Source: DATARH01 sp963773625 (GTDB taxonomy: Bacteria; Pseudomonadota; Alphaproteobacteria; ATCC43930; CGMCC-115725). From it: a DNA stretch of 64,000 nt. The notes under the pieces were generated by a model, which was not told the origin of the DNA, searched no databases, and saw nothing but the letters and a program-made list of their open reading frames with translations. A program made the translations under genes and the position numbers. This document shows positions 24,231 to 33,264 of this stretch, one piece after another; position 1 is the first letter of the stretch; each line of letters starts with the position of its first letter. Location: contig CAVZCJ010000015.1 of NCBI GenBank assembly GCA_963773625.1, forward strand, positions 124,001-188,000, read 5' to 3'.

Positions 24231-25474
24231 TTACGCCGGGATGCGCACCGGCAGCGAGCGGATGCCGTGGATGAAGTTGGAGTAGATGCGGCGCGGCGGG
24301 CCCATGACCTCGATCACCGGGTAGCGCTGCAGGATCTCCTCCCACAGGATCTTGCAGCTGCAATTCGGCGAGCCGGTTGCCGACGCAGCGATGGATGCCG
24401 AAGCCGAACGACAGATGCTGGCGCGGCCGCGGCGCGGTCGATGATGAAATTGTCCGGGTCCTCGATCGCCTCGGGGTCGCGATTGCCCGAGACGTACCAG
24501 ATCACGACCTTGTCGCCCTTCTTGATCTGCTTGCCGCCAAGCTCGGCATCTTCCTTGGCGGTGCGCCGCATATGGATGACCGGCGTCACATAGCGGATGA
24601 TCTCCGACACCATGCCCGGGATCAGCGAGGGGTCGTCGCGCAGCTTCTGGTACTCCGCCGGGTGCTGGCTCAGCGCCATCAACCCGCCGGTCATCGAATT
24701 GCGCGTCGTGTCGTTGCCGCCGACGATCAGGAGCGCGAGCGTGCCCATGAACTCGCGGATCGGCATGTCGCGCGTCGCCTCGCCATGCGCCAGCATCGAC
24801 AGCAGGTCGAATTTCGGCGGTTGCTGCGCCCGCTCGTTGAACAGCGCGCCGAGCGACTGCGGCCATCTTGGTCAGCTCGGCGAAGCGCTCCTCCTCCGAA
24901 TGCACCGGCGCGTCGGGCGAGTTGACATTGGCGATCGCGACATCCGACCAGTAGGTCAGCTGGCGGCGGTCGTCCCACGGATAATCGAACAGGGTCGCGA
25001 GCATCATCGTCGTCAGCTCGATCGACACCTGCTCGACCCAGTCGAAGGTCTCGCCGCGCGGCAATCCGTCGAGCACGCGTGATCGTGCGCTCGCGGATCA
25101 GCCCTTCCATGTTGGCGAGGTTGCCCGGCGCGACGACCGGGCTGACCACCTTGCGCTGGTCGTCGTGCTTCGGCGGGTCCATGCGGATGAAGCTCGGCCG
25201 GTCCATGTCCTTGGGCTGGTCCTCGATCTGGATGCCGCCCAGCTCCGAGGACGAGGAATAGACCTGGTGGTTGACCTCGACCTGCATGATGTCCTTGTAC
25301 TTGCGTCACCGCCCAATAGGGGCCGTAGCGGCTCTCCCGGCAGTAATGCACCGGGTCCTCGCGCCGCAGCCGGGCGAAATACGGGTACCAGGTGTCGTCC
25401 TGGTAGATTTGGGGATCGCTGACGTCGATGGCGTCGAGCGGCAATGCCGGCATCGCTCGAGCGGGTGGGCTCAT
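24231..25474 (-). pseudogene. CYP153-type cytochrome P450, broken by five +1 shifts
   Basis: Read from ATG 25474 (after GGGAGGTAG) to the TAA at 24231, the pieces join into a full-length P450. They include GGNDTTRNSMTGG (I helix), HMRRTA, GNRDPEAI and the haem loop LSFGFGIHRCVGNRLAE, all close to CYP153 alkane or fatty-acid terminal hydroxylases. The shifts lie near 25303, 25077, 24857, 24433 and 24354; each removes the frame by one extra base, and no in-frame stop otherwise appears. The ferredoxin just upstream fits a P450 electron donor. As sequenced the product cannot be made. Confidence 0.88.
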
Positions 25475-25500
25475 CGATCTACCTCCCGTTCGATTGGTGT

Positions 25501-25827
25501 CTAGTGCTGGCCCTCCGGCATGCGGACGACCAGCCCGTCGAGTGCCTCGCTGACCGCGATCTGGCAGGAGAGCCGCGAATTGGGCTGAGCGAGCGCGGCG
25601 AAGCTGAGCATGCTCGCTTCCTGCGAGCCCTCGGTCGGCGTGCCGGTCGCGCTGAGCCAGGCTTCGTCGACATAGACATGGCAGGTGGCGCAGGCGCATT
25701 CGCCGCCGCAATCGGCGTCGATGCCGGGGATGTTGTTGTCTACCGCGCCGCGCATCACCGACAGCCCGAGCGGCACCTCGACTTGGTGCTCGCGGCCGCC
25801 GTGCTCGATGTAGGTGATCCTCGGCAT
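25501..25827 (-). CDS. Adrenodoxin-type [2Fe-2S] ferredoxin
   Basis: The 108-aa protein carries the cluster motif CGGECACATC (residues 41-50), where three Cys match the C-x5-C-x2-C of adrenodoxin-like ferredoxins, and a fourth ligand in LSCQI near residue 88. It has YIEHGGREHQVEV at the start, typical of ferredoxins that serve class I P450s. It lies 26 bases upstream of the CYP153-type gene on the same strand, so it is very probably its electron donor. A ferredoxin reductase would be needed; one like it is not in the island. Confidence 0.93.
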   Translation of the reverse strand: MPRITYIEHGGREHQVEVPLGLSVMRGAVDNNIPGIDADCGGECACATCHVYVDEAWLSATGTPTEGSQEASMLSFAALAQPNSRLSCQIAVSEALDGLVVRMPEGQH

Positions 25828-26138
25828 CGCAGTGGCGCGAAATATTCATGGGGCACAAAAGGATGCGCGGGCCTGACCAGAATGACAAGCGATGCGTAGC
25901 GACGCGACAGATCGGCCGCGGGGCTTCTCGGACCATCTGCGGGCGGGACCGGTGGCGGGGTGTGGTAGATCTAATTCCTTCTTTTACGTCGACGCCACCA
26001 TGAGGCTCTTGCTTCTCTACGAGGTCGGCTGGAGCCGCCTGAGGATGGGATACGAAGGCCAGCGCTACGATCGTTATGGCGCACTACCAGGCCAGACCGG
26101 TGTGCGGGACGTTATGCGCAGTCATCCGAACCTCGTCC

Positions 26139-26222
26139 TCACAGCACGTCGTTCCCGTCTTCATCGACGATGCAGATGGCCGTTTCTTGAAGTGAGACAT
26201 CGAGCCCGACGAAGTACTTCAT
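26139..26222 (-). pseudogene. N-terminal scrap of an IS110-family transposase
   Basis: ATG at 26222, after a strong AAGGAGG, encodes KYFVGLDVSLQETAICIVDE, the highly conserved start of IS110-type DEDD transposases with the first catalytic Asp in GLDVS. A stop follows after 27 codons and no continuation is recognisable before the ferredoxin gene. The rest of 25828-26375 holds nothing else that I can identify. Confidence 0.75.
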
Positions 26223-26375
26223 GGCACGCCTCCTTAGACGTTTGGCCGGACCCGATTATCGTGCCGATCCGCCAGTTTGGAGGCCCGCGACGACCGCAAT
26301 CACCCCATCTTTATCATCTGGAAAGCGCATAGAGACGAGGAGGTTCTAGGCTAGCGCAGGGTTTCGCGGCGCTGT

Positions 26376-28139
26376 TCAGACCAAGGCGCCCGGGTTGCGA
26401 ACGTAGTTTTCCTTGATCGCATCGGCCGCCCAACAGGCCAGCATGCCGATCGTCTCGGTGGGGCCATTCGCGGGTTGCTGTGGGAACGCGCTGCCGCCCA
26501 CCACGAACAGGTTCGAAACGTCCCATGACTGCAGGTATTTGTTCACAACGCTGATCGACGGATCGCTGCCCATCACGGCACCGCCGACGTTGTGGGTGCT
26601 CTGGTATCCCGTGATGCCGAAATGCGTGCCCTTGCTCGTGCCGCCAAGGCGCGAACCGTTGAGCGCCCGGCCGATCTCGAGACAGCGCTCGTTCATGTAC
26701 TTCATCATCCGCAGATCGTTGTCGTTCCAGTCGAATGTCATGCGCAGCAGCGGCAGCCCGTAAGCGTCTTTGTAGGTCGGATCCAGATCGAGGTAGTTGT
26801 GCCGATAGCTCAGACAGGTTGCGTGAATCGAGATCGACATGTTTCGCCGGTAGTACTGGGCGACGGCTTTCTTCCATTCGCCGCCCCAACGCGGCGTGCC
26901 GGGGGGCACCCGCTTGCCCTTGATCGGCGTCGCGCCGCTCGACGCGGTGTTGATGTAGGCGCCCCCGATAAAGCCGAGCGGGCCGCGGTCGATCAGGTCG
27001 CCGTTGAATTCGTCGATCGAGGTGTTGACCTGGCCGCCGCCGATGAACGGATTGAACTCGCGATCGTCGAAGAACACCTGCACCGAGCCGCCTTGCTGGT
27101 AGGCGTAGTTGCGGCCGACCACCCCTTTGCCGGTGCGCGGATCGTAGGGTGTGCCGATGCCTGACAGCAGGAGTAGCCGCGTGTTGCTAAAGCAATAGGC
27201 GCCCAGAACCACGATGTCGGCCGGCTGCTCGACCTCGTTGCCGCGTGCGTCGATATAGGTCACGCCGGTGGCCTTCTTGCCGGTGGAATCCGTGTTGACG
27301 CGTAGCACGTTGCACAGTGGGCGCAACTCGAACGTAGGCTGCCGGGTGAGCGCGGGGTGCACCGCTGAGAGGGGATTGGCCTTGGCGCCCTGCGCGCAGA
27401 CATGGCTCGAGCAAAAGCCGCCGCGCGAGCATTCGAGCATCTGTACACGGTACAGGTTGCGGTAGTCCTGGGTCATCGCCGCGGTTGGACCCTGGAACGG
27501 CACGTAACCCAGCGAGCTCACCGCGTCGGCGAACAGGGCGCCCTCATGCGTGCGCCGCGTCGGCGGGTTTGGATATTCGCGCGAGCGCGGCCCTTCGTGA
27601 GGATTGCCGCCCGCCTGGATCTCGCCATCCAGGTTGCCGGCCTTGCCGCCGACGCCGAAGATTTCCTCAAACTGGTCGTAATAGGGTTCGATCTCGTCCC
27701 AGGTGACGCCCCAATCCTGCAGATTGCAGTCCTCGGGAATGAATGATGCGCCGTAGCGCTCCTTGATGCGCGAGTACATTTCGAAATCATGCGGTAGGAA
27801 GCGGCGCGCATTGCCGCCCCAGTGTGCCGACGTGCCGCCGACCATCTCGCCTGGCTTGAACGCGCCCATCTCGCGCATCGGCAGCGCCGTCTGCGCGTCG
27901 TTGTTGCGAAACGTAATGGTGTCGCGCGCCAGGTTCTGGAAGATGTCGCTATGGCGATCGAACTTCAGCTCGTCGTACACGTTGGGTTTCTGAAAGTCGG
28001 TGTCGATCTCGAACTGCTTACCGCGCTCCAGGCAAACGACGCTCATCCCGGCGCTGGCCAATTCCATGGACATGATCGAGCCGACCACGCCGCTGCCCAC
28101 GACGACGACATCGACAGGTTTCAATTTCGTAGCCGACAT
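26376..28139 (-). CDS. GMC-family FAD oxidoreductase (gluconate-dehydrogenase-like large subunit)
   Basis: The 587-aa protein starts with an FAD-binding VVVGSGVVGSIMSMELA followed by ERGKQ. It has GGTSAHWGGNARRF in the flavin-attachment region and ends with NLFVVGGSAFPQQPANGPTE, the C-terminal GMC signature. A His in HNVGG is the probable catalytic base. The family oxidises alcohols or sugars. With a small subunit encoded immediately upstream it resembles membrane-bound gluconate or sorbitol dehydrogenases, and could oxidise the alcohol made by the neighbouring P450. No cytochrome subunit is present. Confidence 0.9.
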   Translation of the reverse strand: MSATKLKPVDVVVVGSGVVGSIMSMELASAGMSVVCLERGKQFEIDTDFQKPNVYDELKFDRHSDIFQNLARDTITFRNNDAQTALPMREMGAFKPGEMVGGTSAHWGGNARRFLPHDFEMYSRIKERYGASFIPEDCNLQDWGVTWDEIEPYYDQFEEIFGVGGKAGNLDGEIQAGGNPHEGPRSREYPNPPTRRTHEGALFADAVSSLGYVPFQGPTAAMTQDYRNLYRVQMLECSRGGFCSSHVCAQGAKANPLSAVHPALTRQPTFELRPLCNVLRVNTDSTGKKATGVTYIDARGNEVEQPADIVVLGAYCFSNTRLLLLSGIGTPYDPRTGKGVVGRNYAYQQGGSVQVFFDDREFNPFIGGGQVNTSIDEFNGDLIDRGPLGFIGGAYINTASSGATPIKGKRVPPGTPRWGGEWKKAVAQYYRRNMSISIHATCLSYRHNYLDLDPTYKDAYGLPLLRMTFDWNDNDLRMMKYMNERCLEIGRALNGSRLGGTSKGTHFGITGYQSTHNVGGAVMGSDPSISVVNKYLQSWDVSNLFVVGGSAFPQQPANGPTETIGMLACWAADAIKENYVRNPGALV

Positions 28140-28140
28140 C

Positions 28141-28812
28141 TCAGCGTTCCTTGCTGCTGTTGCGCGGGATGATGACATGCTTCGGAAAGCCTTCCGCATC
28201 GACCGGCACCTGACCGGTCTGGATGTCGAGCACGCTGACGGGTTCGGCGTGGTACGGCTCGCTGCTGGTGAGCAGTTCTCGGTATTGGCCGCTGGGCACG
28301 CCGGGGAATCCGAGCAGCTTCCAACCCACTTTGTCGCGGTTGCCGCCGTATAGCGGATCGGCGAAGTACCCCTCTTCGGTGTTGCGCCACAGCAGATCGA
28401 AGAAGAACTTCGATGACAGTGAAGGCAGCGCGATCTCGTCCTTCTCTAACTGCTCGAGTAGGCGCAATTGTCTGTCGCTCGCAAGCTGCGCGAAAGGCCG
28501 ATCGAACTCGGCTTTGCAGTGCTGGTTAATCTCCCGAATCGCAATGCGATAGACCTCTTGTGGCGTAAAGCGCGATTGGTAGCCCTGCTGCGGCGTCCCC
28601 TCCAGCCATGGGCCGCCGCGATATTGACGGCCGTGGACCCCCCAGGTGCCGGCCAATTGGCGGTCGATATAGACCACCACACCCGCATCGCGAGCCCCAG
28701 GACCCAGCTCATCGGTGGGAATCAGATGCTCGACGGCGGCCTCCAGAAAGCGAATCTCGGGCTCCAGCAAATAGAGATAGGAAGCCCCGATCGGGTTGTC
28801 GCTCAAGGTCAT
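28141..28812 (-). CDS. Gluconate 2-dehydrogenase subunit 3 family protein
   Basis: The 223-aa protein has the family core FLEAAVEHLIPTDELGPGARDAGVVVYIDRQL near the start and GWKLLGFPG downstream. In the characterised enzymes the small subunit carries a Tat signal and helps fold or export the FAD subunit; here no twin-arginine sequence is seen, so the complex may be cytosolic or the start is wrong. ATG 28812 lies very close to GAGGAG, while TTG at 28806 has better spacing. One base separates its stop from the GMC gene. Confidence 0.85.
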   Translation of the reverse strand: MTLSDNPIGASYLYLLEPEIRFLEAAVEHLIPTDELGPGARDAGVVVYIDRQLAGTWGVHGRQYRGGPWLEGTPQQGYQSRFTPQEVYRIAIREINQHCKAEFDRPFAQLASDRQLRLLEQLEKDEIALPSLSSKFFFDLLWRNTEEGYFADPLYGGNRDKVGWKLLGFPGVPSGQYRELLTSSEPYHAEPVSVLDIQTGQVPVDAEGFPKHVIIPRNSSKER

Positions 28813-29204
28813 CTCCTCGGTTCCCCACTTCGGGGTATAATGTTATCGGGTATTGCCAAGTTAACCGGAAACGGAACGAAATCAGACGGCGTATCGGGCG
28901 ATGCTGTTGCCTGATGAACGCAGGTCTCCTGTCTCCAGATACGGAACGCGTCGGCCTGCGCCCGTCAGCCGAATTTGACCGTCTTCAAATAGCAATTCGC
29001 TCGACCTCATCGAGCGCGATCAAAAACCGCTCGCCCCGCTAAGTCCTCGGAGTGTGGGGCATGAACAGCCGGCTAAGACCGCGCGACAAAAAATGGCCGT
29101 TTATAGGTCGTGAGCGGACCTAAGCGGGAGGCCCGCCCGCTGACGCCTTAGCGCCGATAACGGACCTGTCCGCGACTTAGAACAAATAGCCGGCAAACCG
29201 CCGA
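28813..29204. other. Intergenic region between two minus-strand units
   Basis: About 390 bases, moderately AT-rich near 28830-28870 where a promoter for the GMC unit is likely. No gene or RNA was recognised. Short plus-strand openings have no ribosome sites. Confidence 0.4.
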
Positions 29205-30302
29205 CTAATGCCTCAGGAAATAAACCCGGCGCAGTTGTTCGCGAAAGCTGGCGCTTTGCTCGATTGCGGCGCGGAAGTCCGCCTTGCCCAGGACGTAGGT
29301 GTCGAGCGGTTTGGTCGCCACCACCGTGGCGTTGCGCGGCTCGCCGCTGATCAAGGCCAATTCGCCGAAGAACTCGGCCGGGCCCAGCCGAGCGACTTCG
29401 TGTCCATGGCGCTCGACCTCGACCTCTCCTTCTGAAATCAGGAACAATCCATCGCCCTGGTCGCCCTCGCGGATGACGACATCACCTGTATCGTAGTGAC
29501 GCCGCGTCACCTTTTCGGCGATGTTGGTGAGTTCCGCCGGGGTCAGCAACTTGAAGGAGTCGACGCCCTTCAGGAACTCGCAAATGCGCAGCGCGTCGCT
29601 GAGCACGACGTCTGAGACGATCCGCCCATCGACCATGTGAACGAGCCGGTCGGCGAGCTCGATGATCCGGTGGTCGTGGGTCACCATCAAAATGGCGCTG
29701 CCGGCGTCGACGGTCATGTCCTTGAGCCGGCTGACGACGTTGCGCGTCGCGTGCATGTCGAGCGCTGCGGTCGGCTCGTCCGCCAAGACGAGCTGCGGAT
29801 AATTGGCGAGCGCGCGCGCGATCGCCACCCGTTGGCGCTGTCCGCCAGAAAGCGAGCGCGGCTTATAGTCGACGCGGTGGCCGAGGCCCAGCTGCTCGAG
29901 GATTTCCTGCGCCCGGCCGCGCATTTCCGCCGGGGGAAGCGGTCCGAGCTGCAGCGCCATTCTGACGTTCTCGATCGCGCTCAGGGAATCGAACAGGTTG
30001 TGCATCTGGAAGATGAAGCCGATCTCTCGCCGCACCCGCACCAGTTCGCTCGCGCTCAATTGCGTCACGTCCTGGCCGAGCAGTTCGAGGCGGCCCTGCT
30101 GCAGGGTTCGCAACCCGCCGATCAAGGTCAGCAGGGTGGTCTTTCCCGACCCTGACGGGCCCGTCATCACCACCAATTGCCCGGGCGGTATCTCGATCGA
30201 GATGTCGAAGAGTACCTGGTTGCGGGAGTCGCCTTGGCCGTAATGGAAATTGATGCCCTCCGCCCGCACGATGGCGGCCGAGGGCGGGAAAGCATAAGCC
30301 AT
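29205..30302 (-). CDS. ABC exporter ATPase (DevA type) fused to a cyclic-nucleotide-binding domain
   Basis: Residues 1-235 are an ABC domain of the DevA/MacB class: Walker A GPSGSGKTT, signature SLSGGQRQR, Walker B LVLADEPTAALD and a switch His in VTHDH. Residues 240-365 are a cNMP-binding domain with the phosphate cassette FFGELALISGEPRNATVVA, keeping the Glu and Arg that contact cyclic nucleotides. Such a fusion is unusual for this transporter class and suggests control by cAMP or cGMP. The start overlaps the permease stop upstream (ATGA). Confidence 0.9.
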   Translation of the reverse strand: MAYAFPPSAAIVRAEGINFHYGQGDSRNQVLFDISIEIPPGQLVVMTGPSGSGKTTLLTLIGGLRTLQQGRLELLGQDVTQLSASELVRVRREIGFIFQMHNLFDSLSAIENVRMALQLGPLPPAEMRGRAQEILEQLGLGHRVDYKPRSLSGGQRQRVAIARALANYPQLVLADEPTAALDMHATRNVVSRLKDMTVDAGSAILMVTHDHRIIELADRLVHMVDGRIVSDVVLSDALRICEFLKGVDSFKLLTPAELTNIAEKVTRRHYDTGDVVIREGDQGDGLFLISEGEVEVERHGHEVARLGPAEFFGELALISGEPRNATVVATKPLDTYVLGKADFRAAIEQSASFREQLRRVYFLRH

Positions 30303-31492
30303 CAGAAAATCTCCGCGGGGTCGGCCGAGATCACCCGACGGACGGCGAGCGCGGCCGCGAGCAAACACATGCCGAGGGTGAGGCCAAGGGTGAGCATCGT
30401 CAGCCGCAATGTCATGTGCAGCGGCAGCAGCGCGAAAGCGCCGATAATTCGATACGCGGCAATGCAGAGGAGCCACGCCGGCACATAGCCGGCAAGCCCC
30501 GACAAGGCCGCCTGGCCAAGCACCGAGCGCACCAGATAGCTGGTCTTGTAGCCGATCGCTTTCAGTGTCGCATATTGCGGGAGCTGGTCGGACAGATCGG
30601 TGTAGATCACCTGATAGGAGATCAGCATGCCGACGACAAAGCCGACAATCGCGCCCAGCCAGAAGATCGGTCCGGCCGACGACAATTCCTCCTGAAACTT
30701 ACGCTCGAAATCGACGGTCTCGGCCTTCGTCATGATCGACGAGGTATCGGGGAGCGCGGCGCGCAGCGCGTTTTGGACAGCAGACGCCGCCTCGCCCGGA
30801 CGCAGCTTGATGACGATGGCCTCGATCGGCAGGTTTGCCGCGCTGTCGCGATTGCCCGGCAGCAGCTTCGCGAACAGCCGGTCGCTCATCACGACCGTAC
30901 CGTCGCTCATGAAATCGGGGCCGAGCGCGAAACTGCCGGCGATCTGCACGCGCTCCCCATTGAGTTCGGTCTCCTTCGCATCCCCATCCATGCCCAGAAA
31001 CGCTCGCGCGCGCCGGTCGACCAGCACGGCATCGTCATTTTTGAGGAGGGGCTGCTGATCCTTGATCCCGGACAACGAGAACACCGCCGGAGCGCCAGGA
31101 TCGAAGGCGAAAACGCGTACGAGGTACGGCTTGCCGTCGATGGGGCTGGTCCAGAAGAATTCCTGCCAGTCGGCATAGAGCGGCTCCGCGCTGGCGACGC
31201 CGGCGACGGCACGGACCTTGCCGAGTTCGCCGTGGTCGATCGGGTCGCGCGTGCCGAAGCGGTATTTGTAAGCGCTGAAGACGAAGAGATCGCCGTCGAG
31301 CGCGCGGACCGCCGAGAGCGAGGCATCGAAGAACCCCTGCTCGAAGCCGAGCTGCACCATCATCAGCAGCGCGGCGAAGGCGATACCGGCGCTCGACCGC
31401 AGCAGCCGCCTTTTGTTGGCGAAAAGGTTGCGCCAGGCGAGCGGCACTCCGTGGAAGCGCGGGAGGAGCCGGGAAGCATCGAGCGCGGTCAT
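30302..31492 (-). CDS. DevC-like ABC transporter permease (second of two)
   Basis: The 396-aa protein has an N-terminal membrane helix (SAGIAFAALLMMVQLGFEQGFF), a periplasmic MacB-like domain of about 200 residues, and three helices at the end, including IVGFVVGMLISYQVIYTDL with QYATLKAIGYKTSYL, a DevC and FtsX-type hallmark. It overlaps the ATPase gene by 1-4 bases and follows the other permease by 11 bases. The pair probably forms a heterodimeric exporter with the ATPase. Confidence 0.9.
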   Translation of the reverse strand: MTALDASRLLPRFHGVPLAWRNLFANKRRLLRSSAGIAFAALLMMVQLGFEQGFFDASLSAVRALDGDLFVFSAYKYRFGTRDPIDHGELGKVRAVAGVASAEPLYADWQEFFWTSPIDGKPYLVRVFAFDPGAPAVFSLSGIKDQQPLLKNDDAVLVDRRARAFLGMDGDAKETELNGERVQIAGSFALGPDFMSDGTVVMSDRLFAKLLPGNRDSAANLPIEAIVIKLRPGEAASAVQNALRAALPDTSSIMTKAETVDFERKFQEELSSAGPIFWLGAIVGFVVGMLISYQVIYTDLSDQLPQYATLKAIGYKTSYLVRSVLGQAALSGLAGYVPAWLLCIAAYRIIGAFALLPLHMTLRLTMLTLGLTLGMCLLAAALAVRRVISADPAEIF

Positions 31493-31503
31493 CGGAGCAT
31501 GGC

Positions 31504-32655
31504 CTAGAACACATCCGCCGGATCGGCGCGCCGCAAATTGCTCAGGGACAGGAACGCCGAGGCGGCGGACATCAGCAGGGTGATGACCAGCACCGCCACC
31601 AGACGCGTCGGGGTAAGAACCACCGGCAGCAGGGTGGCGCTGCGCAGCTGGGCATAGATCGCCAAAGCCGCCGCCGCGGCCGGCACGAACGCGACGAGCA
31701 CGATCATCGCCGACTCGATCATGACGACGGCGGCCAAGTAGAGATCGCCGTAGCCAATCGCCTTCAAGGTCGCGAATTGCGGCAGATGCCGCGCGATCTG
31801 CGTCGCCAGGGTTTGATACAGCACCATGATCCCCACGACGAACGAGATGATGAGGCCCGAGCCGAAGATCAGGCCGACCGAGGTTCGCGTCGTCCAGTAT
31901 TTGTCCTCGTGCTGCTTCAGCGCGTCGCGGGTAAAGATCTGCACGTCGTTGGGCAGCGCTTTGGCGAGCGCGTCCGCCGCTACTCCCGGGTCGGTGCCCG
32001 GGGTCAGGGTGATCAGGCCCAGATTGACGAACCCGGCCGTCCTTGGGGCGAACAGGCGAAAGAAATTCGTCTCGCTCATCACCGCGACCGCCATCCCGAG
32101 AAACCCGGTGCCGAGCGTGTAGTCGCCGCCGATCGTCACTTTGTGGTTGTCCAGCAAGATTTCGGTGCCGGCGCCGATCGGCCCGAAGATCGAGCGGGTG
32201 GCATTATCGACCAGCATCGTGTCGGGCCGCGCCAGGGCCGGCGCTTGCCGTTCGATATCGGCGGCGGCAAAGGGATCCGCGGCCGGGTCGAAGCCGATGA
32301 CGAACGCATCGAGGCGATCGCCGCCACGCGGCTCCTGCCATTTGGCGCCGGCGAAATAGAGCGGCGTGACCCGGGCGACGCCCGGCGCCTTCGCCGCATC
32401 AGTCAGCCGCGCGCGGGGAAATTGCCAAGGCTCGGCCTGAAATGCGTAGTTCTTCGAACACAGCAGCAGGTCAAACCGCAAATGGTCGTAAACCAGCATG
32501 CCGCCCTGCGGCACGGCGATGAAAAAGCCAAGCTCGATGAAGACCAAGAGGATCGCGATGAAGACGCCGGTGGTGGCCAGTACCGCGCGGCCTTTCTCGT
32601 GGCTGAGAATTCGCCACGCCAGAACCGGGGCCCGCAAGAGGAGAGAAAGGTTCAC
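31504..32655 (-). CDS. DevC-like ABC transporter permease (first of two)
   Basis: Similar in plan to its downstream neighbour: N-terminal helix (VFIAILLVFIELGFF), large periplasmic domain, then FVVGIMVLYQTLATQI and QFATLKAIGYGDLYL. The two permeases share low but clear similarity, consistent with an old duplication. It begins with GTG at 32655 and heads the three-gene unit. In cyanobacterial DevBCA a membrane-fusion protein (DevB) precedes; none is present here, so the partner must be elsewhere or is not needed. Confidence 0.88.
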   Translation of the reverse strand: MNLSLLLRAPVLAWRILSHEKGRAVLATTGVFIAILLVFIELGFFIAVPQGGMLVYDHLRFDLLLCSKNYAFQAEPWQFPRARLTDAAKAPGVARVTPLYFAGAKWQEPRGGDRLDAFVIGFDPAADPFAAADIERQAPALARPDTMLVDNATRSIFGPIGAGTEILLDNHKVTIGGDYTLGTGFLGMAVAVMSETNFFRLFAPRTAGFVNLGLITLTPGTDPGVAADALAKALPNDVQIFTRDALKQHEDKYWTTRTSVGLIFGSGLIISFVVGIMVLYQTLATQIARHLPQFATLKAIGYGDLYLAAVVMIESAMIVLVAFVPAAAAALAIYAQLRSATLLPVVLTPTRLVAVLVITLLMSAASAFLSLSNLRRADPADVF

Positions 32656-32889
32656 GGCAATCGCTCAGCCAAAGGTCTTTCTCGCATAAACCGGCGATCA
32701 CGGCCCCGTGGTTCAAAAGGGGATGAAAGCGCTACCTTGCATTGAACGTCGGCTACCCTCGGGCGCTCCCTGCATAGACGATAAAACGCTATCCCAAAGC
32801 CAGCTCAACCGAAACGAGATCGTCGGCAACGCCGGTTCCCCAACCAACGCGACCCATAGTCATTTACGAGTTCACGACCTGGCTCGTCC

Positions 32890-32909
32890 TCGGTTCCACG
32901 TGGAACCGA
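32890..32909. promoter_or_regulatory. parS: parS-like palindrome
   Basis: TCGGTTCCACGTGGAACCGA is a perfect 20-base palindrome. Its core GTTCCACGTGGAAC agrees with the ParB recognition site TGTTYCACGTGRAACA at every position but the outermost pair. Chromosomal parS sites usually lie near the replication origin. No parA or parB is in the window. The site sits 180 bases inside the right edge of the proposed island. The next 180 bases and the preceding 230 hold no gene. Confidence 0.7.
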
Positions 32910-33089
32910 AATCCGGCGCTGGGCTGCGTGCGAACCACCAGCGCTCACCGCCGCCGCGGCATTGGGCACCTTGCCGGCCGGCCCGGCTTTCCCGACGGTC
33001 GCCGCTCGTAACAGGGTTGAGCTTGGTACCGGTGCTTTCGATAGCCATCCCGGGATGGGCCGGATAACCCATAAGTTATTGATCTGGTA

Positions 33090-33164
<75 letters not shown>

Positions 33165-33264
33165 GCCGCCACGCCTATGGGATTTGGCCGAACGAGGGCG
33201 AGGATTTAACCCGAAACCCCGGCGGCGGCAAGCGGAGGGCGCGCGGCATGGACACTGTGCAGGG

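Larger units (their letters stand above)
23771..33089. mobile_element. Probable genomic island inserted at tRNA-Val(GAC)
   Basis: The interval lies between a truncated 3' tRNA-Val copy and the complete tRNA-Val, the normal result of site-specific integration. A tyrosine integrase remnant sits at the left inner edge and an IS110 transposase scrap in the middle. The cargo is CYP153-type P450, ferredoxin, GMC oxidoreductase with small subunit, and a three-gene ABC exporter. The integrase is broken, so the element is fixed. The exact crossover and age are inferred. Confidence 0.7.

Noticed and set aside
25892..26332. A 146-codon plus-strand frame in the island
   Set aside because: It runs antisense to the IS110 remnant and shows no motif; its length is chance.
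32890..32909. The palindrome as a plasmid partition locus
   Set aside because: No parA, parB or replication gene is present, so only a single site can be claimed.
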